64,000 bases of DNA, from positions 62,001-126,000 of the forward strand of contig JAEDCQ010000003.1 in assembly GCA_016294075.1 (NCBI GenBank), read 5' to 3'. The position numbers and the translations under genes are program-made. This document shows positions 44,142 to 52,704 of the stretch, piece by piece. Positions within the stretch are counted from its first letter, which is position 1. Every line of letters starts with the position of its first letter. The notes beneath the pieces were generated by a model. The model saw only the letters and a list, made by a program, of their open reading frames with translations. It had not been told where the DNA came from and did not search any database. The DNA comes from Lachnospiraceae bacterium. Lineage in GTDB: Bacteria > Bacillota > Clostridia > Lachnospirales > Lachnospiraceae.

Positions 44142-45140
44142 CTAAATTATAAATATTTGAAATATATTAAATAAATATCCAACCACAATAATACCTATTG
44201 TACATATCGCTATAAAAGTACCTAACAGCTTCGACTTTACCGCTTTTTTCAACATAATCATGGAAGGCAGACTGAGTGTCGTAACCGCCATCATAAAGCT
44301 GAGAATGGTTCCCAGGCTGGCTCCCTTTGATAACAAAGCCTCCGCAACGGGTATTGTACCAAAAATATCCGCATACATAGGAATACCCACCAATGTAGCA
44401 AGAACAACACCAAACGGATTGTGACTGCCAAGTATCGTTTCAATCCATTTTTCAGGTATCCAATTATGAATCACCGCACCAATCGCAACTCCCAACAGAA
44501 TATACGGAAAAACTTTTTTGAAAGTTGATACCATTTGTTCCTTTGCATAGGATAAGCGGTCTTTTTGTGAAATCGTCGGACTGTCAATATCAACGGCTTT
44601 CGCTTTTAAGATAAAATCCTCAACACACTTCTCCATGTGCATTTTCTCAATCAGAGTACCACCTATTACAGCTATAAACAGACCTACAATTACATAAATT
44701 ACCGCGACCTTTGTTCCGAAAATGCTCATCAAAAGCACAAGACTACCCAAGTCCACCATCGGCGATGAAATTAAAAAAGAAAATGTTACTCCTAACGGAA
44801 GTCCTGCACTTGTAAAACCGATAAAAAGAGGAATTGAGGAGCAGGAACAAAATGGTGTAACAGTTCCTAATAGTGCCGCTATACAATTAGCACCTATTCC
44901 ATGAAATTTTCCCAATATCTTTTTACTTCTCTCCGGCGGGAAATAACTCTGTATATAAGAAATCAGATAAATCAATACACACAGCAGTATCGTAATTTTA
45001 ATCACATCATAAATGAAAAACTGAATACTGCCGCCCAACTTTCCGGATAGATTAAATCCCATTCCTTCCAATCCATTTCCTATCAATTGATTCAGCCATT
45101 TCATACCAAGTATCTGATCCTCAATAAAATCCCATATCAT
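44142..45140 (-). CDS. permease of the DUF318/YraQ family
   Basis: The 332-aa polytopic protein has the family hallmark 'VTPFCSCSSIPLFIGFTSAGLPLGVTFSFLISSPMVDLGSL' (Cys-Ser-Cys motif) in the first half and a second repeat 'IPMYADIFGTIPVAEALLSKGASLGTILSFMMAVTTLSLPSMIMLKKA'. Relatives are linked to metal(loid) or small molecule export. The ATG overlaps the arsR stop (4 bp). The substrate cannot be read from sequence; arsenite, or a thiol-reactive metal, is plausible given the ArsR-type regulator and Cys-rich partner. Confidence 0.88.
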   Translation of the reverse strand: MIWDFIEDQILGMKWLNQLIGNGLEGMGFNLSGKLGGSIQFFIYDVIKITILLCVLIYLISYIQSYFPPERSKKILGKFHGIGANCIAALLGTVTPFCSCSSIPLFIGFTSAGLPLGVTFSFLISSPMVDLGSLVLLMSIFGTKVAVIYVIVGLFIAVIGGTLIEKMHMEKCVEDFILKAKAVDIDSPTISQKDRLSYAKEQMVSTFKKVFPYILLGVAIGAVIHNWIPEKWIETILGSHNPFGVVLATLVGIPMYADIFGTIPVAEALLSKGASLGTILSFMMAVTTLSLPSMIMLKKAVKSKLLGTFIAICTIGIIVVGYLFNIFQIFII

Positions 45141-45433
45141 AGACTATCGCCGCCTCCTTCTTTTACACAGGAAAGGTTTTCAATAAACTGTTTAAAGCCT
45201 TTGAGTGTTTCACAATTTAAAGAATAATGATGCCATTTACTTTCTTTTCTGTCATTTATAAGTCCACAGTCGCACAAAATTTTCATGTGGTGGGATAGTG
45301 TCGGCTGTGTAATCTCAAAGGCTTCCAGCAATTTGCACCCACATTTCTCGCCATCCGATAACATTTGTATGATTTGCAGTCTGTTAGAATCTCCTAATGC
45401 TTTACAGATAGCAGCATACTTACTTAAATCCAT
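45137..45433 (-). CDS. ArsR/SmtB family transcriptional regulator
   Basis: The 98-aa winged-helix repressor has the recognition helix 'FEITQPTLSHHMKILCDCGLI' and the wing 'RKESKWHHYSLN'. Cys residues in 'EKCGCKLLEAF' (alpha-3-type CxC) and 'CDCGL' are placed to sense a thiophilic metal or metalloid. It should bind the two operators upstream and repress its own operon until the ligand binds. It overlaps the permease gene by 4 bp. Confidence 0.92.
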   Translation of the reverse strand: MDLSKYAAICKALGDSNRLQIIQMLSDGEKCGCKLLEAFEITQPTLSHHMKILCDCGLINDRKESKWHHYSLNCETLKGFKQFIENLSCVKEGGGDSL

Positions 45434-45460
45434 TATTACTCTCCTTTAACCTTTTTCGTC

Positions 45461-45480
45461 ACATTGACAAATGTCTATGT
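45461..45480. promoter_or_regulatory. operator O1 for the ArsR-family regulator
   Basis: The 20-bp imperfect palindrome ACATTGACAAATGTCTATGT lies about 28 bp before the arsR start. Its half-sites ACATnGACA/TGTCnATGT are repeated in O2, 17 bp away and in the opposite orientation. Confidence 0.65.
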
Positions 45481-45485
45481 ATTAT

Positions 45486-45514
45486 ATAATAGTATACACA
45501 TAGAGAATTGTCAA
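45486..45514 (-). promoter_or_regulatory. promoter of the arsR-permease-thioredoxin operon
   Basis: A perfect TTGACA (45509-45514), a 17-bp spacer and TATTAT (45486-45491) lie on the minus strand between the two operators. The plus strand also has TTGACA (45464-45469) with TAATAG or TATAAT 15-17 bp downstream, which would drive the amidase gene. Confidence 0.7.
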
Positions 45515-45517
45515 TGT
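45498..45517. promoter_or_regulatory. operator O2 for the ArsR-family regulator
   Basis: The 20-bp site ACATAGAGAATTGTCAATGT is the inverted match of O1 at 18 of 20 positions. It covers the -35 of the arsR promoter, so bound repressor would block polymerase. Confidence 0.65.
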
Positions 45518-45635
45518 ATTTTGCAAAAATCAAATCGCACTGCCATTCATATGAGCCATTTTTCCAAACAACGCAGCATTCACAAAATAAGGTTTTCTAC
45601 ATAGCATATTATATAATAATAGATGAGGTAAAATC

Positions 45636-46118
45636 ATGCGAGAGATACCTTACGACAGAGCCGCTGCCGTATCCTATGCCCGAAGATGGGCTCTGGGCAG
45701 AAATCCGGCTTATTATAATTTTGAACAAATCGGTGGAGACTGTACTAATTTTGCATCCCAATGTATTTATGCCGGAGCACGAACAATGAATTTCACACCG
45801 GTAATGGGATGGTATTACCGCTCCTCCTATGACCGTACTGCTTCATGGAGCGGTGTTGATTACCTTTACAATTTTCTTGTGAACAACCGCTCTGTCGGTC
45901 CTTATGCACATATCGTTACACTGAATGAAGCTCAACCCGGAGATATTGTTCAGCTTGGAACACAAACCGGAGCCTTTTATCATTCACCGGTCATTACTTC
46001 CGTATCCCCTATGATTCTTGTTGCTGCACATACCTTCGATGCGTTGGACAGACCTCTATCCTCATATATTTATGGCACTGCCCGTTTCATTCACATTGAC
46101 GGTGTGCGAACGTGGTAG
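45636..46118 (+). CDS. Amidase_6-type CHAP-like putative amidase
   Basis: The 160-aa protein is the single domain Amidase_6, a clostridial papain-like fold: the nucleophile Cys in 'IGGDCTNFASQCIYAGA', the 'YLYNFLVNN' helix, the 'PGDIVQLG' block, and the catalytic His in 'FYHSPVITS' with the final 'LSSYIYGTARFIHI'. No signal peptide or membrane segment is visible, so it may act inside the cell or be released by lysis. The ATG has GAGG 7 nt upstream. It is divergent from the ArsR operon and shares its upstream region. Confidence 0.85.
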   Translation: MREIPYDRAAAVSYARRWALGRNPAYYNFEQIGGDCTNFASQCIYAGARTMNFTPVMGWYYRSSYDRTASWSGVDYLYNFLVNNRSVGPYAHIVTLNEAQPGDIVQLGTQTGAFYHSPVITSVSPMILVAAHTFDALDRPLSSYIYGTARFIHIDGVRTW

Positions 46119-46132
46119 GAATTCAATAGTTT

Positions 46133-47142
46133 TTATAGCAATTTTTCACGAAATCTTACATCATGTTCCACAAACAGCATTGTCGGCCCATATTGCAAAA
46201 GCAGCTTTTCAATCTGCATTCTCGAAAATACATCAATATAGTTTAACGGTTCATCCCATATATAAAGATGTGCGGGCGTCATCAGACTGGCTGCAAGCAA
46301 TTCTTTCCCCCTGACTGATGGAAAAAGTCAAATCTGTGAAGACCGGCTGATTACTCCCAAAGTATTGCAAGCCATAATCCTTTATATTTACAAGCACCTG
46401 CTTATGGTGTGCAAGCTGTACTATTTTTAAATCCACCGTATTCTCTAAATCCTTTAATAGTCCTTCTTTTTCTTCAATCTCTCTTTGAATACGCCTGTTC
46501 ATTTGTCCTACCCGGCTCTGCATTTTTTTCGTTTTTGCCCCGATATATGACCGTGTTCCTAAAAATCGGTCATGTTCCTTTATGGGATCAAACCCTATCT
46601 TCGTACGCTCATTTTTGTCCGCTCACTCCGACGTGCGTAACGCAGCCTGTTTCAATTTTTTGATTTCTTTGAGATGCTTTTCATTCTCTGCCAGTTCAAA
46701 TTGATCCCTTCTCAGTCTATTTTCCCACCAGCTCGAAAAATCACCCCGCTGCACTTCAATAGTTTGTCTGTTCTCCAAAGCTCAATGTTTTATAGGGTCT
46801 GTAAAGAATCTCTGCGCTCTCACCCAACTGCGTCAATTCACATATCACACGCCACTCCTCACATCCGGCTTTGAGTTCTTCCATAAAGTCCGTTGCAGGC
46901 AACCGCATCTGCGCCTCGGTAATTTGATACGGAAAATAATCAAATTCGAAAGCAGTATCAATCGTCCCTTTATAGGAATACTTTCCCAATAACAAATTTA
47001 AAAAGGTTGTTTTCCCTTTGCCGTTACGACCTATGAAACCCAATTTCTAATCTGTGTCGATGGAAAATGATACATTTTCAAATATATTATCAAAGCTTCC
47101 TTCATAATGAAACGTAAGATCATTTACATTTATTTGTGCCAT
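46133..47142 (-). pseudogene. ABC-F family (Lsa/Vga/CplR-like) pseudogene
   Basis: ABC-F proteins protect ribosomes from antibiotics or restart stalled translation. The remnant begins with a good ribosome site and ATG at 47142 (MAQINVNDLTFHYEG) but meets TAG at about 47047 where Trp is expected before 'KLGFIGRNGKGKTTFLNLLLG'. After 'LSFGEQT' it jumps to 'IEVQRGDFSSWWEN', losing about 55 residues including Walker B of domain 1. After 'TFSISQGERIA' it jumps to 'AHLYIWDEPLNYIDVFS', losing Walker A and signature of domain 2, and it ends at 46133-46135. Further frameshifts occur in the linker. It cannot encode a working ATPase. Confidence 0.85.
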
Positions 47143-47330
47143 ATACACCCCTCCCAACAATGCAGTAATCATTTCAAACAAAAAAATAAGAACCATTCGT
47201 TGCCAAACAGTTCCATTACATACTATAACCTCATATAGAAGGGACGATATCACAATCATCACTTTCAACCAAATTTAATGCACACAAAAAGAGAGGTTAT
47301 GAAAACATAATCCTAACTCTTCAAAACCCT

Positions 47331-47371
47331 TTTGTTATAATGCCCGCCTTCCGGCGGGCATTATAACAAAA
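47331..47371. terminator. bidirectional terminator with long perfect stem
   Basis: The 17-bp perfect inverted repeat TTGTTATAATGCCCGCC/GGCGGGCATTATAACAA (47332-47348 and 47353-47369) with a 4-nt loop lies 14 bp after the nhaC stop. It is the clearest hairpin in the window. Confidence 0.85.
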
Positions 47372-47384
47372 TTAATCTGTTCAA

Positions 47385-48872
47385 TTACGCATTTTGTTTC
47401 TTAGCCATACTAAGTAAGACTACAAATATAACGGCTAATGTAACTGCTCCTGCTACCAGACCGATAAAACCGTTTGAAACAAGCCCTGCTGTCAGGAAAC
47501 CTACCGCACAGGGAATACACACAGTCAATGCATAAGGAATCTGTGTTGATACATGCTCGATATGCTTGCACTGGGCGCCTGCGGAAGAAAGAATCGTTGT
47601 ATCCGAAATAGGGGAGATATGATCTCCGCATACGGCTCCGGAAAGGATAGCTGCTACACATACCGGAATAACTGCGCTGGCATCACCAAAAATAGCAAGT
47701 GCAATCGGAATCAGAATACCGAATGTTCCCCATGATGTTCCCGTTGCAAACGCAAGACCGAGTGCAACTAAGAAGAACAGTAAAGGCAATAACATGGAGA
47801 CCATTGCATTACCATTGATTACAGCACTTACAAAACCGCCGATATCCAGGTAATCTGCGCTACAGATACCGGATAATGTCCATGCAAGACAAAGAATCAT
47901 TACAGCGGAAGTCATTGCTTTAAATCCTGTTACAAAGCATCCGCAAAATTCAGAGAAAGAAATAACCTTTCTCGGTATGTAAAAGAAGAAGGTAACAACT
48001 AAAGCAATGAAGGAACCCATTACCAAACTTCTTGCAGACGAACAATCTGCAAAAGCATCTATAATATTGGCACCTTCTAAAATACCGCCGGTATATAACA
48101 TCATTGCGATACAGGAAATAATAAGTACGGCAATCGGAAGAATTAAATCAATAACTTTACCATTTGAAGAAACATCCACGCTCTGTTCCTTTACAGATTC
48201 TTCAATTCCGAGCTCTCCGGATTCTTCTACAACCTTCATCTTTGAATAATCAATTCCCGAAAGAATAATGAACAAAACAAATGCCAATGTAAATAACGCA
48301 TAGAAATTAAAAGGGATTGTCCTTAAAAACAAAGAAAATCCGTCCAAAGATGAGTTTTCCGGAAGGGAAGAACCTACTGCTGCTGCCCAGCTTGAAATCG
48401 GTGCAATAATGCAGACCGGTGCCGCTGTTGAATCAATAATATATGCCAGCTTTGCTCTTGTTACTTTATATCTGTCCGTTACCGGGCGCATAACTGTTCC
48501 GACTGTAAGACAATTAAAATAATCATCCACAAAAATCAAAACTCCCAAGGCTGCTGTGGCAAGCAAAGAGCCTTTCTTTGTCTTAATGCTTCTGGATGCC
48601 CAGTCTCCGTATGCTTTGGATGCTCCGGACTTCGTAATCAGCGCAACCAATATGCCTAATAATACAAGGAAAATAAGAATATCTGCATTTCCGCCTATCT
48701 TATCCCCCATAATCTGGAATGTCGTTTCAATAGATGAAATGAATCCAAACTTTGTATATAATAATGCGCCGGAAAGAATCCCGATTAACAGTGACATGTA
48801 AACCTCTTTGGTAATCAAAGCCAATACAATAGCGATTACCGGTGGTAAAATGGACCAAATTGTAGCACTCAT
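47385..48872 (-). CDS. nhaC: Na+/H+ antiporter, NhaC family
   Basis: The 495-aa polytopic protein has the NhaC-type blocks 'FVDDYFNCLTVGTVMRPVTDRYKVTRAKLAYIIDSTAAPVCIIAPISSWAA'-type residues (short motifs FVDDYFNCL and DSTAAPVC), 'FATGTSWGTFGILIPIALAI' and 'GAVCGDHISPISDTTILSSAGA'. It should exchange Na+ (or an organic anion) for protons at the cell membrane. Its substrate could be lactate/malate as in MleN-type relatives. It is a single-gene unit with its own terminator. Confidence 0.88.
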   Translation of the reverse strand: MSATIWSILPPVIAIVLALITKEVYMSLLIGILSGALLYTKFGFISSIETTFQIMGDKIGGNADILIFLVLLGILVALITKSGASKAYGDWASRSIKTKKGSLLATAALGVLIFVDDYFNCLTVGTVMRPVTDRYKVTRAKLAYIIDSTAAPVCIIAPISSWAAAVGSSLPENSSLDGFSLFLRTIPFNFYALFTLAFVLFIILSGIDYSKMKVVEESGELGIEESVKEQSVDVSSNGKVIDLILPIAVLIISCIAMMLYTGGILEGANIIDAFADCSSARSLVMGSFIALVVTFFFYIPRKVISFSEFCGCFVTGFKAMTSAVMILCLAWTLSGICSADYLDIGGFVSAVINGNAMVSMLLPLLFFLVALGLAFATGTSWGTFGILIPIALAIFGDASAVIPVCVAAILSGAVCGDHISPISDTTILSSAGAQCKHIEHVSTQIPYALTVCIPCAVGFLTAGLVSNGFIGLVAGAVTLAVIFVVLLSMAKKQNA

Positions 48873-48927
48873 TTTATACCCTCCTCTTTTTTACATATTT
48901 TTATGGAATTGTACCATAATTTCTCCG

Positions 48928-48976
48928 AATATAAAAGAAAAAACAGCATTTTTCTTCTTCAATACTGCTTTTCTTT
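48928..48976 (-). terminator. weak terminator after the kdpE-like gene
   Basis: On the minus strand an imperfect stem joining GAAAAGCAGTATT and AATGCTGTTTTTTC is followed by a T-rich stretch. It lies just after the response regulator stop. Confidence 0.4.
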
Positions 48977-48978
48977 TA

Positions 48979-49701
48979 TCACTGCTCTTCCTTTTCACTT
49001 TCTGCATTCATTCTGTAACCGATTCCCAATTCATTTAAAATATATCGGTATTCTCCGGGCCTTTCTCCAAACTTTTTCCGGATATTTGCCATATTAACCT
49101 GAAGCTTCTTAATACTTCCGGAATCCGAATAGCCCCATATCTTTTTAATAATTTCCGAATATGTAAGGACCCTTCCTGCGTGTACCGAGAGGAGCTCTAA
49201 AATGTTATATTCCGTCTGCGTCAGCTTGATTTCCGTTTTTCCTATCATGACCCTGCGTAATTCATATTCAATTGACATATCCTGAACCGTAAATTTTTTC
49301 CGCAGCTGCCTGTCTCCGATTCCTGCAAATCGATTGTTTCGCAATGTGGCTCTTACCCTTGCCAATAATTCATTTGTACCAAACGGCTTGGTAATGTAAT
49401 CATTCGCTCCCAAATCCAAAGCTTTTACCTTATCGGACTCATTTGTTCTTGCAGATAAAACAATTATCGGTGTCCCAACTTTTTCTCTGAAAATCTGTAT
49501 TAAATTACACCCGTCAATATCCGGAAGTCCTAAATCTAAAACTATCAAGTCAGGATTATGGGAAAACCCTATGGTTTTTCCCTCCGCCCCGTTACGGGCT
49601 GTTACAACCTGATAATCATTTGTCTCTAAGATGGTCTTGACAAAGTTACAAATATTAAGTTCATCTTCTATAATTAAAATTTTGTGTTTATTATTATTCA
49701 T
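48979..49701 (-). CDS. kdpE: KdpE-like response regulator
   Basis: The 240-aa protein has a receiver domain (about 5-120) with the phospho-acceptor Asp in 'DLIVLDLGLPDIDG' and the Lys in 'ITKPFGTNELLAR', and a C-terminal OmpR/PhoB winged helix (about 145-235: 'LTQTEYNILELLSVHAGRVLTYSEIIKKIWG'). Overall it resembles KdpE. It overlaps the sensor kinase by 8 bp. No kdpFABC potassium pump genes are in the window, so the target is unknown. Confidence 0.9.
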   Translation of the reverse strand: MNNNKHKILIIEDELNICNFVKTILETNDYQVVTARNGAEGKTIGFSHNPDLIVLDLGLPDIDGCNLIQIFREKVGTPIIVLSARTNESDKVKALDLGANDYITKPFGTNELLARVRATLRNNRFAGIGDRQLRKKFTVQDMSIEYELRRVMIGKTEIKLTQTEYNILELLSVHAGRVLTYSEIIKKIWGYSDSGSIKKLQVNMANIRKKFGERPGEYRYILNELGIGYRMNAESEKEEQ

Positions 49702-50755
49702 TTTCCTCTGTCTCCATATCTAATGAAAATCTGAAACAGCTTCCTCCCTCTTTTCGATTTTCTGCGGTAATGCTTCCATCATGTGCTTTAATAATAGAAG
49801 CACATACGGATAAACCGATACTCATACTTCTTTTCTGATAATCGACGGGAGTATCTTTTCGCTCATAATAGCCACTGAAAATATGTGGCAATAGATCTTT
49901 TTCTATTCCGCATCCGTTATCCGTTATTTCAAAAATCGCTTTCGAACCGACAACAAAAACCTTTAACTTTAACTCCGTCATCCCTTCTGCATGTTGAACG
50001 GCATTTTCCAAAATGTTAACAATAACCTGTTCTATCAGTACCGCATCCATCGGAATACTGACAAAATCATCCGGAATATCAATAAAAATGTTTTGATTCG
50101 GATAACGCTTTTTAAAACGCATTAAAACCGTATCTATCAATTCTTCCAAAACAATCGGCGTTTTCTTTATTTTTATACCATCATTATCAATCCTTGTTAT
50201 GGACAACAAATTTTCCACCATACCCGTCAACCATTGTGCGTCCTCGCAAATTCCTCCTGCAAGCTGTAAAATCTGTTCTTTTGACATATAATCAAACTTC
50301 TCAACAATTGCGGAGCCGGAACCGTAAATGGTTGTTAACGGCGTTCGCAAATCATGAGAAACCGCACGCAACAGATTTGCACGCATCTTCTCTTTTTCGC
50401 TTTCTGCTTTCATTTTCTCATGTTGTTTTAGTTTTGAAGCAAGAAAACTTGACATTGAGGTCATTGCAAGCATGATTACCGCAGAAACCATATTGTCCGC
50501 GATTTTTAAATTAAATATAAAGTACGGAATACGAAATGCATAATTAAAAATCAAAACACCGGCAAGCGATGCAACAATTCCATAATAAATGCCTTCCGTG
50601 CACACAGAAATAAAAAAGACCGCAAGCATAAAAACGGCGGGCGCCAGAGAATCAACCCCTAAATAAAACTGAATAAAGAGACTTATAATAAACGCAAGAC
50701 ACAATACTGCTATTGTGAATACCACATCAGCTATTTTTTTATATTTTTTTTCCAT
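49694..50755 (-). CDS. KdpD-type sensor histidine kinase lacking the KdpD/USP N-terminus
   Basis: The 353-aa protein has a four-helix DUF4118 membrane region (about 10-105), a HisKA domain with the phospho-acceptor His in 'LRAVSHDLRTPLTTIYGSG' and a HATPase domain (about 235-345: 'IVNILENAVQHAEG', 'ITDNGCGIEKD', 'GLSVCASIIKAHDG'). E. coli KdpD has another 390 residues before this (KdpD and universal stress domains), absent here. It is a short KdpD, as in several Clostridia. It is followed by kdpE with an 8-bp overlap. Confidence 0.9.
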   Translation of the reverse strand: MEKKYKKIADVVFTIAVLCLAFIISLFIQFYLGVDSLAPAVFMLAVFFISVCTEGIYYGIVASLAGVLIFNYAFRIPYFIFNLKIADNMVSAVIMLAMTSMSSFLASKLKQHEKMKAESEKEKMRANLLRAVSHDLRTPLTTIYGSGSAIVEKFDYMSKEQILQLAGGICEDAQWLTGMVENLLSITRIDNDGIKIKKTPIVLEELIDTVLMRFKKRYPNQNIFIDIPDDFVSIPMDAVLIEQVIVNILENAVQHAEGMTELKLKVFVVGSKAIFEITDNGCGIEKDLLPHIFSGYYERKDTPVDYQKRSMSIGLSVCASIIKAHDGSITAENRKEGGSCFRFSLDMETEENE

Positions 50756-50842
50756 TACAGATACCTATCCTCTCTGTGAAATACTCCCCGGTTTATGCCT
50801 CTTTTTCTATTTTTCAGTATAAATTTCTGTCAGCAAAGAATC

Positions 50843-50895
50843 AGTTAAGAAACATTTCCATAATTTTATCATGCTTTATCTCTATTTTCTTAACT
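50843..50895. repeat. 10-bp inverted repeat upstream of the divergent kdpD/LiaF-like genes
   Basis: AGTTAAGAAA (50843-50852) and TTTCTTAACT (50886-50895) form a perfect inverted repeat separated by 33 bp of AT-rich sequence, in the 272-bp region between the kinase gene and the plus-strand LiaF-like gene. It may be a binding site; no regulator can be named. Confidence 0.35.
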
Positions 50896-50929
50896 TTTTC
50901 TAAATTACTTTAATTTACGGAAAAATTTA

Positions 50930-50957
50930 TTTACAGGAAAAATAAAACTGCTAAAAT
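50930..50957 (+). promoter_or_regulatory. promoter of the LiaF-like gene
   Basis: TTTACA (50930-50935), a 16-bp spacer and TAAAAT (50952-50957) lie about 70 bp before the start codon. Confidence 0.6.
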
Positions 50958-51027
50958 AATCATATACCCGGATAGGAAAGTAAAGTAAAAGGGAATTGGC
51001 ACAGCCATTTCCGGGAAAGGATTTCAC

Positions 51028-51735
51028 ATGAAAAAAGATAATGTATTTTGGGGATTGTTTTTTATTATTGCCGCTGTTTTGATGATTATCAGCAGGCTGG
51101 ATGTTTTTGCAGATTTCAGCTTTTTCCGCCTGTTCTTTGTATTACTGCTTGTATGCTGGTTTATTCACAGCCTTATAAAACGGGATTTCGGCGGAATGCT
51201 GTTTTCAATTGCGTTTTTGTGTATTCTTTATGATGATGTTCTCGGTATTGAAAAACTGACTCCGTGGCCGGTACTCGGTGCCGCTTTTTTCGGTTCAATA
51301 GGTCTTTCCATGATTTTCAAAAAGCCGTATGAAAATAATAATTCTTCTGTTTATGTAGAACGCCCGTCATCATCTCAAAATGCACAAACAGAAGATGCTC
51401 ACGGAAATACTTTTAATTTTAACAGCTCCTTTACTTCTACGGAAAAAAATATACATAGCGATGACTTTTCCAAAGCATATGTGAAAAACAGCTTTGGAAA
51501 AACAACAGTTCGTTTCGACGATGCCATTATTCAGAATGGAGCCGCACAGGTTGTCTTAGATGTAAATTTCGGCACTGCGGAGTTATATATTCCGAAAACC
51601 TGGAATGTAGTCAACCGCGCCTCTGCTGCCTTTGGTTCCATATCGGAAAGAAATGCTGCCTGCAGCAATGGTGTTCCGACATTGACAATAACCGGAAATG
51701 TATTCTGCGGCTCGGTAACTATTTTCTATATCTAA
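51028..51735 (+). CDS. LiaF-like cell envelope stress protein
   Basis: The 235-aa protein has four predicted membrane segments in the first 100 residues (LiaI/LiaF-like membrane domain), a Ser/Asn-rich linker (about 100-150) and a C-terminal beta-strand domain (about 155-235: 'VKNSFGKTTVRFDDAII', 'VVLDVNFGTAELYIPKTWNV', 'GNVFCGSVTIFYI') typical of the DUF2154/LiaF family. LiaF inhibits the LiaRS antibiotic-response system in Bacillus, but no liaRS is here. It is divergent from the KdpDE-like genes, which could regulate it. It has its own promoter and terminator. Confidence 0.8.
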   Translation: MKKDNVFWGLFFIIAAVLMIISRLDVFADFSFFRLFFVLLLVCWFIHSLIKRDFGGMLFSIAFLCILYDDVLGIEKLTPWPVLGAAFFGSIGLSMIFKKPYENNNSSVYVERPSSSQNAQTEDAHGNTFNFNSSFTSTEKNIHSDDFSKAYVKNSFGKTTVRFDDAIIQNGAAQVVLDVNFGTAELYIPKTWNVVNRASAAFGSISERNAACSNGVPTLTITGNVFCGSVTIFYI

Positions 51736-51749
51736 ATCCGGTTAAATCT

Positions 51750-51784
51750 AAAAAAGGCTCTCTGTTTACGGAGAGCTTTTTTAG
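51750..51784. terminator. bidirectional terminator between the LiaF-like gene and rsmA
   Basis: The stem GCTCTC/GAGAGC (51757-51762 and 51771-51776) with outer A-T pairs is flanked by A and T runs on both sides, so it can end both convergent genes. Confidence 0.8.
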
Positions 51785-51798
51785 ATAAAAATATCCTT

Positions 51799-52659
51799 TT
51801 ATTCTTTTTTTAATAAATTGCTTAATTTGGCAAACTGTTCCAACGTCAGTGCCTCACCCCGTATTGTCAGCGAAAGCTGCATGCTTTCCAAAGCATGTAT
51901 TATATTTTCTTTTGAAAGACCCAGTCCGGCATTCAACAATCCGTTAATCAAGGTTTTCCTACGCTGATTAAAGGATGCCCGAATCAATGAGAACATAAAA
52001 TGTTCATCCTCTGCCATAACCGGCGGTTTCTCATATCTCGTCAGACGGATTACAGCACTTCCGACATTCGGACGCGGAATAAAGCAGTTCGGCGGAACAT
52101 TTGCCACTACTTCCGGTTTCGCATAATACTGCACTGCAAGAGATAACGCCCCATAGTCCTTTGTTCCCGGTCCCACCTGCATTCTGTCTGCAACTTCTTT
52201 TTGAACCATAACCGTAATGCTTTTTAAAGGCACATGACTTTCAAATAATCCCATTATAATCGGTGTCGTAATATAATAAGGAAGGTTTGCCACAACCTTT
52301 ATTGGCTGACCGTTATTTTTCTCATTCACTATTTTATTGATATCGACTTTTAAAATATCATTATTGATAACCGTCACATTGTCATATTCCTTTAACGTAT
52401 CCTCTAAAATCGGAATCAATGCTTTATCTATTTCCACTGCAATTACTTCTCCGGCTTTTTCGGCAAGATACTGCGTCATCGTTCCTATGCCGGGACCGAT
52501 TTCCAGTACGCAGTCATCTTTTGATATGTCGGAAGCCTCTATGATACGCTCAAGCACTTTTGTATCTATCAGAAAATTCTGACCAAATTTTTTCTGAAAA
52601 TTAAAATGATATTTCTGCAAAATATCAATTGTATTTGCAGGAATCCCTAAATTCGCCAT
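51799..52659 (-). CDS. rsmA: 16S rRNA (adenine1518/1519-N6)-dimethyltransferase
   Basis: RsmA (KsgA) dimethylates two adjacent adenines near the 3' end of 16S rRNA; loss gives kasugamycin resistance. The 286-aa protein has the SAM-binding motifs 'VLEIGPGIGTMTQYL' and 'VVANLPYYITTPIIM' (NLPY), 'FGQNFL' at the N-terminus and the C-terminal helical domain ('FNQRRKTLINGL'). It follows tatD by 45 bp on the same strand, an arrangement conserved in Firmicutes. Confidence 0.96.
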   Translation of the reverse strand: MANLGIPANTIDILQKYHFNFQKKFGQNFLIDTKVLERIIEASDISKDDCVLEIGPGIGTMTQYLAEKAGEVIAVEIDKALIPILEDTLKEYDNVTVINNDILKVDINKIVNEKNNGQPIKVVANLPYYITTPIIMGLFESHVPLKSITVMVQKEVADRMQVGPGTKDYGALSLAVQYYAKPEVVANVPPNCFIPRPNVGSAVIRLTRYEKPPVMAEDEHFMFSLIRASFNQRRKTLINGLLNAGLGLSKENIIHALESMQLSLTIRGEALTLEQFAKLSNLLKKE

Positions 52660-52704
52660 TTCTTATTTTATCCCTTCTGATTTTCCGAAAGCCCTATATT
52701 TCCT

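Noticed and set aside
47047..47268. 73-aa minus-strand open frame starting upstream of the ABC-F remnant
   Set aside because: The first 42 codons have no ribosome site; the true start is the ATG at 47142 with GGAGG upstream.
48901..48920. TTATGG/CCATAA hairpin after the nhaC start region, considered as a terminator
   Set aside because: The 6-bp AT-rich stem and lack of a T run make it too weak; it may be an operator but nothing supports this.
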